Shown: positions 43,466-53,799 of the stretch, piece after piece
How positions within the stretch are numbered: the first letter of the stretch is position 1
Layout: every line of letters begins with the position of its first letter
Origin: Nectonema munidae
Taxonomy: Eukaryota > Nematomorpha > Nectonematoida > Nectonematidae
DNA length: 64,000 nucleotides
NCBI GenBank assembly: GCA_030549495.1
Contig: JAUIRK010000270.1
Location: 44,588-108,587, forward strand
Reading direction: 5' to 3'
Position numbers and translations under genes: made by a program
The notes under the pieces: generated by a model
What the model saw: the letters and a program-made list of their open reading frames with translations, nothing else
Told to the model about the DNA's origin: nothing
Databases searched by the model: none

Positions 43466-44010
43466 TTGCGAAGGTTGCAGCTAGATATAAATAGAGAAGA
43501 TTTTTGCTTATTTTTAAGCGATGCTGCCAAAGATAATATTTCTGCAGGTAAACAACTGAAGGTTCTATACCCTAATATGCTAACTTTTGATGAAGAAGAA
43601 GGAATTTTAGTAAGAAGAGTAAAAGAAGAAGTTAAAAAGAAAGCTTAATAAAGGACTTGATTAGTATCAAAAGAAGTTATGGACAACTGATTGAGATGAT
43701 CGAAAAAACAGAAAGTTTAAATTTAAAGACATTTGAAATGTATGAAAATTTACATTTTGAAGAAGATGAATGTGATATAAAAACTTATTTCGATAGAAGA
43801 ATAAATTCAAACGATCTAGTTCAAATAATGAAGATGGATGATAAAAGTGTGTCTCCATATCTTTATGATCTCCTTCAAAATTGTCAAGCTACAACAGTAG
43901 CTGTAGAATAGAGATCTTCCATGCTTAAAAAACTTATGTCCAAAGACACAAATTTTTCGAAGGAGAACATTTTCAAGTATTTCATGTTATATTATAACAG
44001 CAATTGTTAG
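43466..44010 (+). pseudogene. hAT transposase fragments (element A)
   Basis: Frame 43466-43648 contains LFLSDAAKDNISAGKQLKVL, matching VLLITDAATYMKKAGKTLKIL of the open hAT protein, then jumps to a later part (EEGILVRRVKEEVKKKA), so a large internal segment is missing. Frame 43657-43911 continues to SVSPYLYDLLQNCQATTVAVE, the dimerisation region. The 5' part lies beyond the nested piggyBac and is unrecognisable. Confidence 0.82.
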
Positions 44011-44117
44011 TTCATTTCAATAAATTTTTAGGTCAACTTTTTTTTTTTAAAAGTTAATTTTTTTACAATGATTTGTCAACTTTTCAGAATTTTTTATGTC
44101 AATTTTTGTTGCCCCTA

Positions 44118-44980
44118 GTTATAAGCGTATCAATCGCGTGATAGCTATGATGAATTGAAGCCCTCTCTAAAACTTTGATCGTGCCGCTTCTGCCTTGATG
44201 AATGCTGTCTAATTTTTCTCATCATCACTTTATCGACGCACGTTCTTTTCCTCATCATTACTTCTTCTAAGGATGCGTAGCATTCACTACTTTTAGGAAA
44301 GATTTGGGGTTTTAAATCTGATGATCATGCTAATTGAGAATAATATGAAACACTACGTAGTCAAAAAAATTTAAGTTTTATTTTTTCTTATGATCATGAG
44401 AATTTAGAATAATACGAAACACTAAGTAGAGAAAAACTTTTTTTTATATTTCTCATGATTTTGTTAATTGAGAATAATACAAAAAAACTGCGTAGACAAA
44501 AATCCTTTTATTATTGTTTTTTGTATTTTTCGGTGGAAAACATGCAGTAGAATATCTAAATATTACAACTGTAATCTAAACAGTATGTCCTAAAATCTAA
44601 ACGTGCTAAAAATTTTCAACGATTTAGTAATTAGTTAGTTATTAGTTAAGTTTTTGAATTAGTTAATTAAAAATTGATGAAAATTTAACTTAGATATGTA
44701 GTAGTAAAATAAAATTTATAGATTCTAGAAAAAAATTAAATTATGTACATTGTTAAAACAAAAACTCATAGTAGGTAAAAGCGTAATTATAGATAAAATA
44801 GAAACCTAAATAAAACTCGTTAAAGATGTAAACTATATCTTTAACTATATAAACTAACTATATAAAACTATATAGTGTTAAATGATTTAAACACTATATT
44901 TACTAGCCAAATATAAAAATTAATTCAAAGTAAACAGAAAAAAAATTTATTTGTATAGTTAGTTCAGTTCAAAATTAACA
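44118..44980 (+). other. AT-rich stretch, no gene
   Basis: After the hAT target duplication the sequence contains short related segments (GAATAATACGAAACACTA-like at about 44338, 44410 and 44470), a weak tandem repeat of about 60 bp. Nothing else seen. Confidence 0.55.
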
Positions 44981-44981
44981 G

Positions 44982-46610
44982 TCAATTGTTTAATATATTT
45001 GAAATGCTGAACGAAGATGAAGCATTCAATATTGAAAAATTTACACAAAATTCGTCATCAGTATTGGATGTTTCCATGTTCTGAGGAGAGGATATACATA
45101 TTGAAATTCTACTTAAAAACATGTATAAGTTTTTGTCTACTAGATATGCTGCATTTTTCTCAATCATTTTTTCTTGATCTTCTTTTCTGTCTTTCTTGCC
45201 TCCACTCCACTTATATTTTGAGTTTAATGACTCTATCTCAGGTACGTCAACCCAAAGTCTCTCCTCACTTTTAATAAAAAAATCAATCACTTCCCATGTT
45301 GAAGTCTTTTCATAATTTAATGACGATTTCAAACTTAAACATGGTATAATTAAAGCAAATTATTTATACAAAAAAAAATTCACCTGTTGTGAAATCATTC
45401 GCAATGATTGTTTGTTCTTATTTTCCTTTTAAAAACGTTCCACAGAATTATTCTATTGAGCCAGTTGTTTTCAAAATATAAAAAAAATTCTTCAAGATTG
45501 AAAATATTCATCATTCTTTTCAGCTTTCTATAAGCAACTTTGATCTTTGATTAAAAACATATTAATATTAAAATAATTTAAGGTTAATATATGTGATAAT
45601 AATTGTAATGATTATAAACCAAAATGATACTTCATTCTCAGGTAAGAACGCTAAAGCAAGTAACATTTTTATGCTCTTTCTGAAGGATAAACTTTTTGAA
45701 TATAAGGGACGGAAGCCCATTTCAGATAGCTTTCTGTATATGCTCTGGCAAAAATGAAAATAGCATCCCCGTGGTAGATAACGTTAGGAAACGACTAAAA
45801 ATTTATGATTTCCTAAGTATAGAGTATTCATATATGTAAACTTACTTCTCGTGCAGCTGAAATGATCGCCTGCTCAAAATCACCAACTATAGTTTTCAAT
45901 AAATTTGAATTTATAATTTCTTTTAAATGATCGAAAATTAGTCTTAGATAGCAAAATATCTGTATAATATAGCAAAATACATATATGGTAAATACCTGTA
46001 TGTCTGTTGTTTTTTGTCACAAGCAATAGCATATAAAATTGGTATTTGAGTAATATTTAAGAATGCGTGTATTGTTATAATTTGATAGAAGTGACACGGC
46101 GCTTTTTTAAAAGTTCCATCTATGTATATTTCGAATAAATTTGATGTTTGAACTAAATGAGTAAGCATTTTTCCATTAAAAATAATCAATCTTTTATTCT
46201 CATTTGTAAAACAGTCTAACTTTAGAAAATTAACACCATTGGCTTTAGTGTACTTTTCAGGTATATCAAAATGTAAATTGGAAGGAGGCTTGACTCTCTT
46301 TTTGTTGTAACGAATTTTTCGTAGAATACTTCTTTTGAAACTCAGCGTTTCTCTGTCTTCCCGATTTAACTTTGTTATGTTTTCTCTTTAAAAAGATAAA
46401 ATAAATATACACGCTAAATTTAGAAAAAAAAAGTACTGATATATTTGGATAGTTGACTTATTTGAAGTTAGTGCTTCCAGTTTTATATTTTCATTAAACT
46501 TCTCTATACGCTCATTTATTTTTTCATGATTATGATCAAAAAACTTGAGAACATCATTGGAGCCGTCATTTTTGACAATAACTTTTCCTAACAAAATAAA
46601 AAACTACGAC
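44982..46610 (-). mobile_element. MULE (Mutator-like) transposon with FLYWCH finger, degenerate
   Basis: On the - strand: a FLYWCH-type remnant (GKVIVKND..DVLKFFDHNH) at 46388-46594, then the MULE DDE core EIYIDGTFKKAPCHFYQIITIHAF (46085-46130), GDFEQAIISAAREV (about 45870), a possible intron beginning GTAAGT, FHFCQSIYRKLSEMGFRP and KMLLALAFLPENEV (45650-45745), FFLYFENNWLNRI (45470-45510), and the C-terminal 44982-45332 with STWEVIDFFIKSEERL. This is the standard order for animal MULEs. Several stops and frame changes. Ends not recognised. Confidence 0.83.
45944..46189 (-). pseudogene. MULE transposase catalytic fragment
   Basis: Open over 81 codons, with IDGTFKKAP holding the first catalytic Asp and a conserved FYQIITIHAFLNITQIPILY. 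Part of the larger degenerate MULE at 44982-46610. Confidence 0.83.
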
Positions 46611-46656
46611 ATAAAACGACTTCCAGTTTATTTAAGAAAATGAAAAAATGAGTTTA

Positions 46657-47375
46657 CCCTAGGAAGCCCAAAAATTTTGCCTACCTAGAAAGCCCATACC
46701 GGTCAATTGACCGGTTTAAATTTGTTTACAGTTTTTTTAAAATCTAGAAACTATACAGCATTTAAAAATACTGATTTATTTTTTTCAACACGCTATAAAA
46801 TATATTACATAAAATATAAAAATTAAAATATTATTTTAATTTTTTTTACTAAAATATATAATTTTTAAACTAAAAATATTTTTAAACTTTAAAATAAAAT
46901 GGCGTGGCAAATGATTAATATTTCAAAAAATAGAAGTTTGCTTTTAAATGATTCCGATTCAATAAGTGACAGTTTTCAATCCGAAAATTCTTTTTTTTCT
47001 TCAAACAATATTTCAAGTTATAGTGAAACAAGTTCTCAAAGTGAAACATCTTTAGAAACAGAACATATTCGCTTATTTGAAACATACTTTGAAAGTAAAG
47101 ATGGAACTAAATGGAGTGAAAATCCTTGTAGAACAACAAAAAGTTCAAGTAAAAATATTGTTCATCAAAGAGGTGGTCCAACAAAATTTATTTCTTCTAG
47201 AACTCAAAGCATCAAAGATGTTTTTGAAGAACTATTTGGAATACATAATATAAATATAATTGTGCAAAAAACAATAGAAAAAGCACAAAAGCACAATGAC
47301 ATAAATTTTAGTACTGAAGTGGAATTGAAGGCTTTTTTTGGCTTGTGTATTTTGAGGTACATACAAAAAGGTATG
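46657..47375 (+). mobile_element. piggyBac copy 4, 5' fragment
   Basis: Left end CCCTAGGAAGCCC follows TTTA (probably a decayed TTAA) at 46653-46656, and the subterminal region holds the perfect 18-bp palindrome ACCGGTCAATTGACCGGT (46698-46715). Followed by the N-terminus of a transposase. A LINE fragment starts near 47375, where the element is cut, so no right end. Confidence 0.75.
46899..47375 (+). pseudogene. piggyBac transposase N-terminal fragment (copy 4)
   Basis: About 160 codons: a Ser-rich N-terminus, FETYFESKDGTKWSENP, TKFISSRTQSIKDVFEELFG and STEVELKAFFGLCILRYI, the usual start of the piggyBac N-terminal domain. The frame runs on to 47480 into unrelated sequence. The catalytic domain is absent. 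Confidence 0.8.
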
Positions 47376-47379
47376 GTTG

Positions 47380-48069
47380 AAGTTTTGAAATTTTTTATGA
47401 AATTAAAAAAGATATCAAAGAAATTAAACTTAAAGTTCTTTCAAATATTAAATCTGAAACTTTATATTCTGAAGTTGTAAAGTCTAGCGGATTTGTATCA
47501 AACAAAACCTTAATTATTGATGGGTCTAAGTACCAACATCCTTTAAAAACTAAATCAGATGGTGATAAGTTTCTGTATCAAAATTTGAGTGGTAAGTATA
47601 ACATTAGCAAATGTAAGGTTACAAAAAATAAAAAACTTGGAGTCCTAATCAAGTTAATTTGATCGAAGAAGAATTATCCAAAAAACAAATTAAAACAGAT
47701 CATATGAAGAATATATGTCCTAGACTTACATTCAAGCAAATTCCTAGTTTCATCAATTTTGAAAGCATTAAATCATTATTAGTTTCACAAAATGATATTA
47801 AGGAGGAAGATGTAATTGTTATAGAAAAATATAAAGTTAATTCTAACAATGATTATTATGGAATTAATGTGCAGTTCTCAAAAGATGCATTATTGAAGCT
47901 GTGTGCATTAGGTAAAATATTTATTGGCTATACTTCGTTTCCAATCATGCCTTGTATGTCTAGGGTTAAACAATGTAGTTCGTGTCTAAAAATAGGTCAT
48001 TACAAATCATTTTGCAATTCGGTAACAAAGTACTGTTCATCTTGTGGTGAGACTGGCCATAGTTATGAC
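47380..48069 (+). mobile_element. LINE ORF1 fragment (CCHC zinc knuckle)
   Basis: The coding continues from EIKKDIKEIKLKVLSNIKSE through SGFVSNKTLIIDGSKY to LGVLIK, shifts frame near 47650, and goes on in 47659-48069 to a zinc knuckle CSSCLKIGHYKSFC (C-x2-C-x4-H-x4-C) and the start of a second, CSSCGETGHSYD. Arrangement as in Jockey/R1-type LINE ORF1 proteins that bind RNA. It is cut inside the second knuckle by the hAT at 48070. Confidence 0.8.
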
Positions 48070-50871
48070 TATAGCACGAAAAAAATTGACCTAAAAATTA
48101 AATGAAATTGACCTTAAAATATTGACATTATTGACTTAAAAACTTTAAAATTGACTAAAAAAATTGACTTTTTTAAATAAAGTTTACATGTATAAATGTT
48201 TATTTTTTTATGATAAATGTATATTATGCATAACATCATAATTGTAGTTCATTATCAGGTACTTTGCAACGTTTTCATCATTAAAATTTCGATTTTTGTT
48301 CAATATATTATTTAGCATTAAGAAACTTCTTTCGACTTTTATTGAAGTTGGCTGCGCATTTTCCAGCAAACTGTACAGATGTGGGCTAATATCTTCTCTT
48401 GTTTTTTTCATGATAATTTCCACATCATTATTTTCTAATCTGTTGGAAATATATTTATCCAAGTCACAAATGTCGTCCATGATTTTTAGGTGTAGTATAT
48501 CTTGATATGCCTCATGAACACAGTAATTCTCATCTTTGCACTTTTCCACTAAATCCAGCAACGGTTTGTACTTTAATATTTCCTTCAAGTTTTCTGATAA
48601 AGATTCTACAACAATGGCTTCTTTAGCTTTTTCAACAATAGTTCCATCATCAGAAAACTCAAGCACAATTTTCCTAACATCAACGTATTTTTCTGCATAC
48701 CAAAAAGCAGCTCTCAACCAAGACGCCCATCTTGTAACAACAGGCTTAGGTGGTAAGCCAATTTCTTGGAAAATTTTCTGCCTTCTTTTGTTTTTCACCG
48801 TCAACATCTTGAGAGAAGAAATTAGATTATCAACTTTTCCAAATCTTATTCTGATATTCAAGCAACAATTATGCAAAAGATGCGCCAAACAAAATATATG
48901 GAATAAATTTGGATACAAAATTTTTAAGGTCTTTCCAGCTTTTTTCATGTATGTAGCTGCATCAGTAATAAGAAGAACAAAGTTTTCTCTTTTTGTTCCC
49001 AGGTATTTTATTTCTTCATCAATAATTTGCGTAATTTTTTGGCTATCAACTGAAGTTGAAAAACAAACGGAGTCAATTAGGTACGCTTTTTTAGGGAAAT
49101 TTAAATCACAAACTAAAACATTAACATAAGACTTGTTTGCGAATGTAGACTCATCTACAATTAAAAACAAGTAGCTATCTTTCACTTTTTTCTTTATACT
49201 CTCTTTAACACATTCTGCAAGACTTTTAATGTAGTATCGACAGGAATTTGCATTGGGGCATTCATAACCCATGTATTTGAATAATTCTTTAATTGAAGGA
49301 TGATTCAGTTTATTAAGAGGTATATTTGCTGATAAGAAAGATTCTGTTACTTTTTTTATGAAATTATTATCGTGAATGAAGGTTTGACTGGAAGAAGATG
49401 GAAGATTAACTTTTTTTGAGTGTTTTTCAGTTTTTCTATGACTTTCAATAAAAAACAATTTGCTGTGATTAACGAGGCAGTTACAAAGCTTGCAAAAAAG
49501 TTCATTTTTAGGAGTTGTTTTGAACTCATCAGGAAACTTTACTAATATTTCTTTAACCTTTTGCGATGAACTTTTTGCAGTTTTTGGCATTTGTCAAACA
49601 AGAGAAAACATCAAAAACAACTTATACTAGCTTAGTTATGAAAAAATTCAAAAGTAGTAAGAAATTGGAATTCGAAATATAAAAAAACAAGCGAAAAGAA
49701 AATTATATGACAACTGAGTAATTAGAGATTTGTATAAATGAAAGTTTCGACAGATGTCAATGAGTTAGTGTATTACTGTTTCAATAATGATCTATAAAAG
49801 AAAAGCATCTTTGGCTTCTTACATAAGTGATAGATATCTAACGTATATCTATGTCAAAGATAAATAATTGAAAGAGATTGCTAAGCTTTTCTCAGACACA
49901 ATAATGTTGTCATTTTGAGCAAACAAAATTGTTACATACGTGATATCAAACATACATAGAAAGAACATATGTCAAAAATAAATAATGGAAAAAGACTATT
50001 GAAGAAACTTTTCTCAGATTATTATTGACAATGATGTTTTCATTTTGTTCTTGATTTAGAGTAATTCGAAGGCATGAAATGTTATTCGAATGTGGGAAAT
50101 GAGTGTTGTAATAGAAATAAAATCATAACGTAAGCATATTTGAGTATCAAAGATGTTCATTTAACAAATTTGCATACAGTCTATCCTAGATCTAACTTAC
50201 CCTGATTTTGCGTTGAGTAAATTTCATGTCATTGCAGAATTATCGTTTAGTATTAATTTTTTTTTATTTTATGTATCAAAATTTTTATAAATGTAGGCAA
50301 GTCGTAGTCGTAAAGTTTGTTCTACAATAAGTAACATATATAAAGCTAGTTAGACAACAAAACAGTGCATTCTTAAGGAATGCAAAGGATAACAAGTCGA
50401 CTCTATCGCGTAATTGTTATCCCCGATGAAATTCTACTTTGTCAATATACTTGCCACCAAATGAGTTTTCAATGTATAACACTATTTAACATCGTTCAAT
50501 TTGGACCATTTGTCATCCAGGATAGGATTTTTGTGTTATATGATTGATAAGTTAAAGGTCAACCTAGACTTCACTGATCTTGTGATTTATTTCTGGGTGC
50601 CAGTCTCGTCTCGGACACAAAATGTAGGGCATCTGTGTTCTAAAAATAAGAATTTATCAAAAAAAGTCAACCCCATTTTTCTAAAATTGCTTTTATTGAC
50701 TTATTAGCTAAAAAAATTGACTTTATCCTTAAAAACTCAAAAAATTGACTTTATTGACCTTATAAATTTCTGAAAATTTAAATTTGTTTACTTTTATGCT
50801 TCTATTTCAGCGTTTCTAAAATATACTAGCATTAAAATAAAAATTGACTTTATTGACTTTTTCGCGCTCTA
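48070..50871 (-). mobile_element. hAT element C with open transposase
   Basis: Left end TATAGCACGAAAA and complemented right end TAGAGCGCGAAAA match at 11 of 13. Flanks GTTATGAC (48062-48069) and GTTATTAC (50872-50879) match at 7 of 8. Subterminal TTGACTTTATTGAC repeats are present at both ends. The transposase is 48208-49590. A leader of about 1.28 kb (49591-50871) is longer than in element B and includes diverged direct repeats near 49840-50040. The two flanks belong to different repeats (see findings). Confidence 0.82.
48208..49590 (-). CDS. hAT-family transposase, 460 aa, open
   Basis: Starts MPKTAKSSSQ. A BED/CGGBP1-like zinc finger lies at about residues 33-57 (C33, C36, H51, H57). The RNase H-like core has Asp146 (IVDESTFANKSY) and Asp210 (LLITDAATYMKK), then CLAHLLHNCCLNIRIRF, LTVKNKRRQ and TRWASWLRAAFWYAEKY. 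The C-terminus SPHLYSLLENAQPTSIKVER with SFLMLNNILNKNRNF is the hATC dimerisation domain. Related to the broken copies at 11904-12826 and 43466-44010. The domain order resembles the CGGBP1-related hAT group. Uninterrupted and possibly functional. The 197-codon frame on the opposite strand (48536-49129) is a shadow. Confidence 0.9.
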   Translation of the reverse strand: MPKTAKSSSQKVKEILVKFPDEFKTTPKNELFCKLCNCLVNHSKLFFIESHRKTEKHSKKVNLPSSSSQTFIHDNNFIKKVTESFLSANIPLNKLNHPSIKELFKYMGYECPNANSCRYYIKSLAECVKESIKKKVKDSYLFLIVDESTFANKSYVNVLVCDLNFPKKAYLIDSVCFSTSVDSQKITQIIDEEIKYLGTKRENFVLLITDAATYMKKAGKTLKILYPNLFHIFCLAHLLHNCCLNIRIRFGKVDNLISSLKMLTVKNKRRQKIFQEIGLPPKPVVTRWASWLRAAFWYAEKYVDVRKIVLEFSDDGTIVEKAKEAIVVESLSENLKEILKYKPLLDLVEKCKDENYCVHEAYQDILHLKIMDDICDLDKYISNRLENNDVEIIMKKTREDISPHLYSLLENAQPTSIKVERSFLMLNNILNKNRNFNDENVAKYLIMNYNYDVMHNIHLS

Positions 50872-51142
50872 GTTATTACCTATACTTTGCAATTTGCACG
50901 ATTTTAAATATTATATTTGTCAAATAATCAAAATAAAATTCTGTAATCAAAGAATCGAAAAATATTCTTTAAAAAATCAAAAAATATCAAACTTTCTGTA
51001 AAAATATCAAATTTTCCGAAAAATATTCTTTAAAAAATCAAAAAATATCAAACTTTCTGTTCATATTTTGCTACCTTATACGATGTTACAAAAGTTATTA
51101 CCTATACTTTGCAATTTGCACGATTTTAAATATTATATTTGT

Positions 51143-51710
51143 CAAATAATCAAAATAAAATTCTGTAATCAAAGAATCGAAAAATATTCTTTAAAAAATC
51201 AAAAAATATCAAACTTTCTGTAAAAATATCAAACTTTCTGTTCATATTTTGCTACCTCATACGATGTTACAAAAGTTATTACCTATACTTTGCAATTTGC
51301 ACGATTTTAAATATTATATTTGTCGAATAATCAAAGAATCGAAAAATGTTCAAATCAAAAAATATTTATTCTTTTTAAATATATCGTTGGCTCCCCTTAC
51401 TTTTTAAATTAAAAGATAAACCTAGTCTTTAATAATTAATTTTCATCAAATTATGCACATACGAAACTAAACGTAAGGGGAGCCAACGATATATTTAAAA
51501 AGAATAAATATTTTTTGATTTGAACATTTTTCGATTCTTTGATTATTCGACAAATATAATATTTAAAATCGTGCAAATTGCAAAATATAAATAATAACTT
51601 TTGTAACATCGTATGAGGTAGCAAAATATGAACAGAAAGTTTGATATTTTTTGATTTTTTAAAGAATATTTTTCGATTCTTTGATTACAGAATTTTATTT
51701 TGATTATTTG
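51143..51710. repeat. Fold-back: inverted repeat with arms of about 240-258 bp
   Basis: Left arm 51143-51400 and right arm 51473-51710, separated by a 72-base spacer. Arms are near-perfect through GGGGAGCCAACGATATATTT and ATTCTTTTTAAATATATCG. The left arm has an extra 20 bases (GTAAAAATATCAAACTTTCT). Could be a recent head-to-head duplication or a fold-back element; a transcript would form a long hairpin. Confidence 0.92.
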
Positions 51711-51916
51711 ATAAAATATATTATATAGGTTGGAGATGAATTATCGCGGTATACAGGTTGGAGATGAACCAACGTAGTATACAGGTATAATGTATATAGG
51801 TAATAACTTATGTAGCATCGTCTCCCCGAATGAGGTATATCAAATCTTACATCTAGCAGAATGTGAACAGAAAGTTGAACATTGTCTCCCTAGTTATTTG
51901 TACATGGAATAAAAAC

Positions 51917-52082
51917 CATCGTAGTATACAGGTTGAAGATGAATCATCGTAGTATACAGGTTGAAGATGAATCATCTTAGTATACAGGTTGGAGATGAAT
52001 CATCGTAGTATACAGGTTGAAGATGAATCATCTTAGTATACAGGTTGGAGATGAATCATCGTAATATACGGGTTGGAGATAA
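51917..52082 (+). repeat. 28-bp minisatellite, about 6 copies
   Basis: Same unit as 36951-37117 (GTAGTATACAGGTTGAAGAT and ATGAATCATC), with some units changed to CATCTTAG. It sits at the corresponding place within the parent repeat. Confidence 0.9.
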
Positions 52083-53799
52083 CACTCAAGTTGTCTACCC
52101 GCGTTCAACCGTACAGGTTATGAGAATATATCATTACATATTAGAGAAGAGTTTTCTAATCTTTTTATTCTGAAAAAATATTTCTTCAAATAACATTCGT
52201 TAAAAATTAAAAAGATTGTATCTAAACTAAATAAAAGTAGACTACGATTATCCAACAAAACTCGTACATTCAATCGACATTTTTTACTTGAAAAATAATT
52301 TAAAATTTATATGAAAAACATTATACTGACCTATACTACTGACCCATAAAAAGTAAAAAAATAAATATTAATTTTCGACAGTTTTATTTAACTATTACTT
52401 ATTGAGAAAAAATTGATTAAAACACATATTTTGATCTATTTATCTTCTCTTTAGAAATTTATATGCAGTAAACAATAATAAAAATAATATTTATCCAAAA
52501 CATATTTTTTTCGAATCAAAGTGTAAATCAAACCCACACTTAAATTTTAGATGATTAATTCAAAAGAAGTAAAAAACTTATGTTAATTTATAAAAAACCG
52601 AAAACTAAAATGATTTTATAAAAATCAAAAATAAATAGTGGACTGCGATTATCCAACAAAACTTATACATTCGATCTACATTTTTTACTTCAAAAATAAT
52701 TTTAAATTTATTAGAAAAACATTATACTGACCAATAAAAAAAAAAGGTTAATTTATAAAAAAAATGGAAAAACTAATACTATTTTATAAAAATCTACAAA
52801 TAAATTTAGATTCTGAGAGTAGAGTCGCTTTATAATTGTGCTGGAAATTGTCACATAATATAGGTAAAAATTTGTCCTAATGAAAGAAGCTTTAGTTTAA
52901 AATGCATCCCTTATCTGCTAATTAATGGTATGAAGCCCATGGAAAATAAAAACAGTAAAATGGTATTTCTTAAGTACTTGTGATATAAGTAATGTATTCT
53001 GAAAGCCCATAAAAAATGCTTTAATTTGGTATATCGCATGATGCATTTTGTTGAGAAATGTGAAAGTTATAAGCGTTTAAAAATAACGAATGCCCTTCGT
53101 TAAAAATTAGAAAGGTTGTTTCTAAACTAAATAAAAGTAGACTATGATTATCCAACAAAACTCATTATTTCTTCAATAAGAATGCATGCGCACACTTGTT
53201 AGATTCGAAAATTATAATAACGCGTAATGCAACATGTGTTCATCTTTCTTCGCATAGTTATGCTCTAAAATCAATCAATAATGTGATTTATTCTTCGCAC
53301 ACTGTCGGTATAAATATAACGAATGCCTTTCGTTAAAAATTAGAAAGGTTGTATCTAAACTAAATAAAAGTAGACTACGATTATCCAACAAAACTCGTAC
53401 ATTCAATCGACAAAACCACACACGCGTGCTAAAGATGTGGTGAAGCGTATGTGAGATAAGAATTCACTGCGCTCACAAACGCGTAATGCAAAATGTGTTC
53501 ATCTTTCTTCGCATAATTATGCTCTAAAATCAATCAATAATGTGATTTATTCTTCGCACACGGTCGGTATAATTTTTAACGAATGCCCTTCGTTAAAAAT
53601 TAGAAAGGTTGTATCTAAACTAAATAAAAGTAGACTACGATTATCAAACAAAACTCGTACATTTAATCGACATTTTTCACTTGAAAAATAATTTAAAATT
53701 TATTAGAAAAATATTATACTGACCTCTACTGACCCATAAAAAGTAAAAAATATATATTGATTTTCGACAGTTTTATTTAACTATGACATTTTAAAATGT

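Larger units (their letters stand above)
40092..43474 (+). mobile_element. piggyBac copy 3, nested in hAT A, apparently complete
   Basis: Identical 14-bp terminal inverted repeats: CCTTCGCAAGACGG at 40092-40105 and CCGTCTTGCGAAGG at 43461-43474. TTAA precedes the left end (40088-40091). The right end is followed by TTGC rather than TTAA. Both subterminal regions carry CGTAAAACTCCC. Encodes a spliced transposase with no interruptions. Unlike copies 1 and 2 it shows no decay, so it is young. Confidence 0.95.
39507..44117 (+). mobile_element. hAT element A, internally deleted, host of a nested piggyBac
   Basis: Flanked by GTTATAAG at 39499-39506 and 44118-44125. Starts TAGGGCGGTTAAAAGTCAAT and ends TTTTTGTTGCCCCTA. 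Subterminal arrays of GTCAATAAAGTCAA-like repeats lie at both ends. The unoccupied site GTGAAAGTTATAAGCGTTT is present in paralogous repeats near 38387 and 53058, which confirms the insertion. A piggyBac (40092-43474) is nested inside. Without it the hAT is only about 1.2 kb and encodes fragments, so it is non-autonomous. Confidence 0.93.

Noticed and set aside
48536-49129. 197-codon open frame opposite the hAT C transposase
   Set aside because: Fully inside the well-supported 460-codon transposase on the other strand, with no family resemblance; a shadow.
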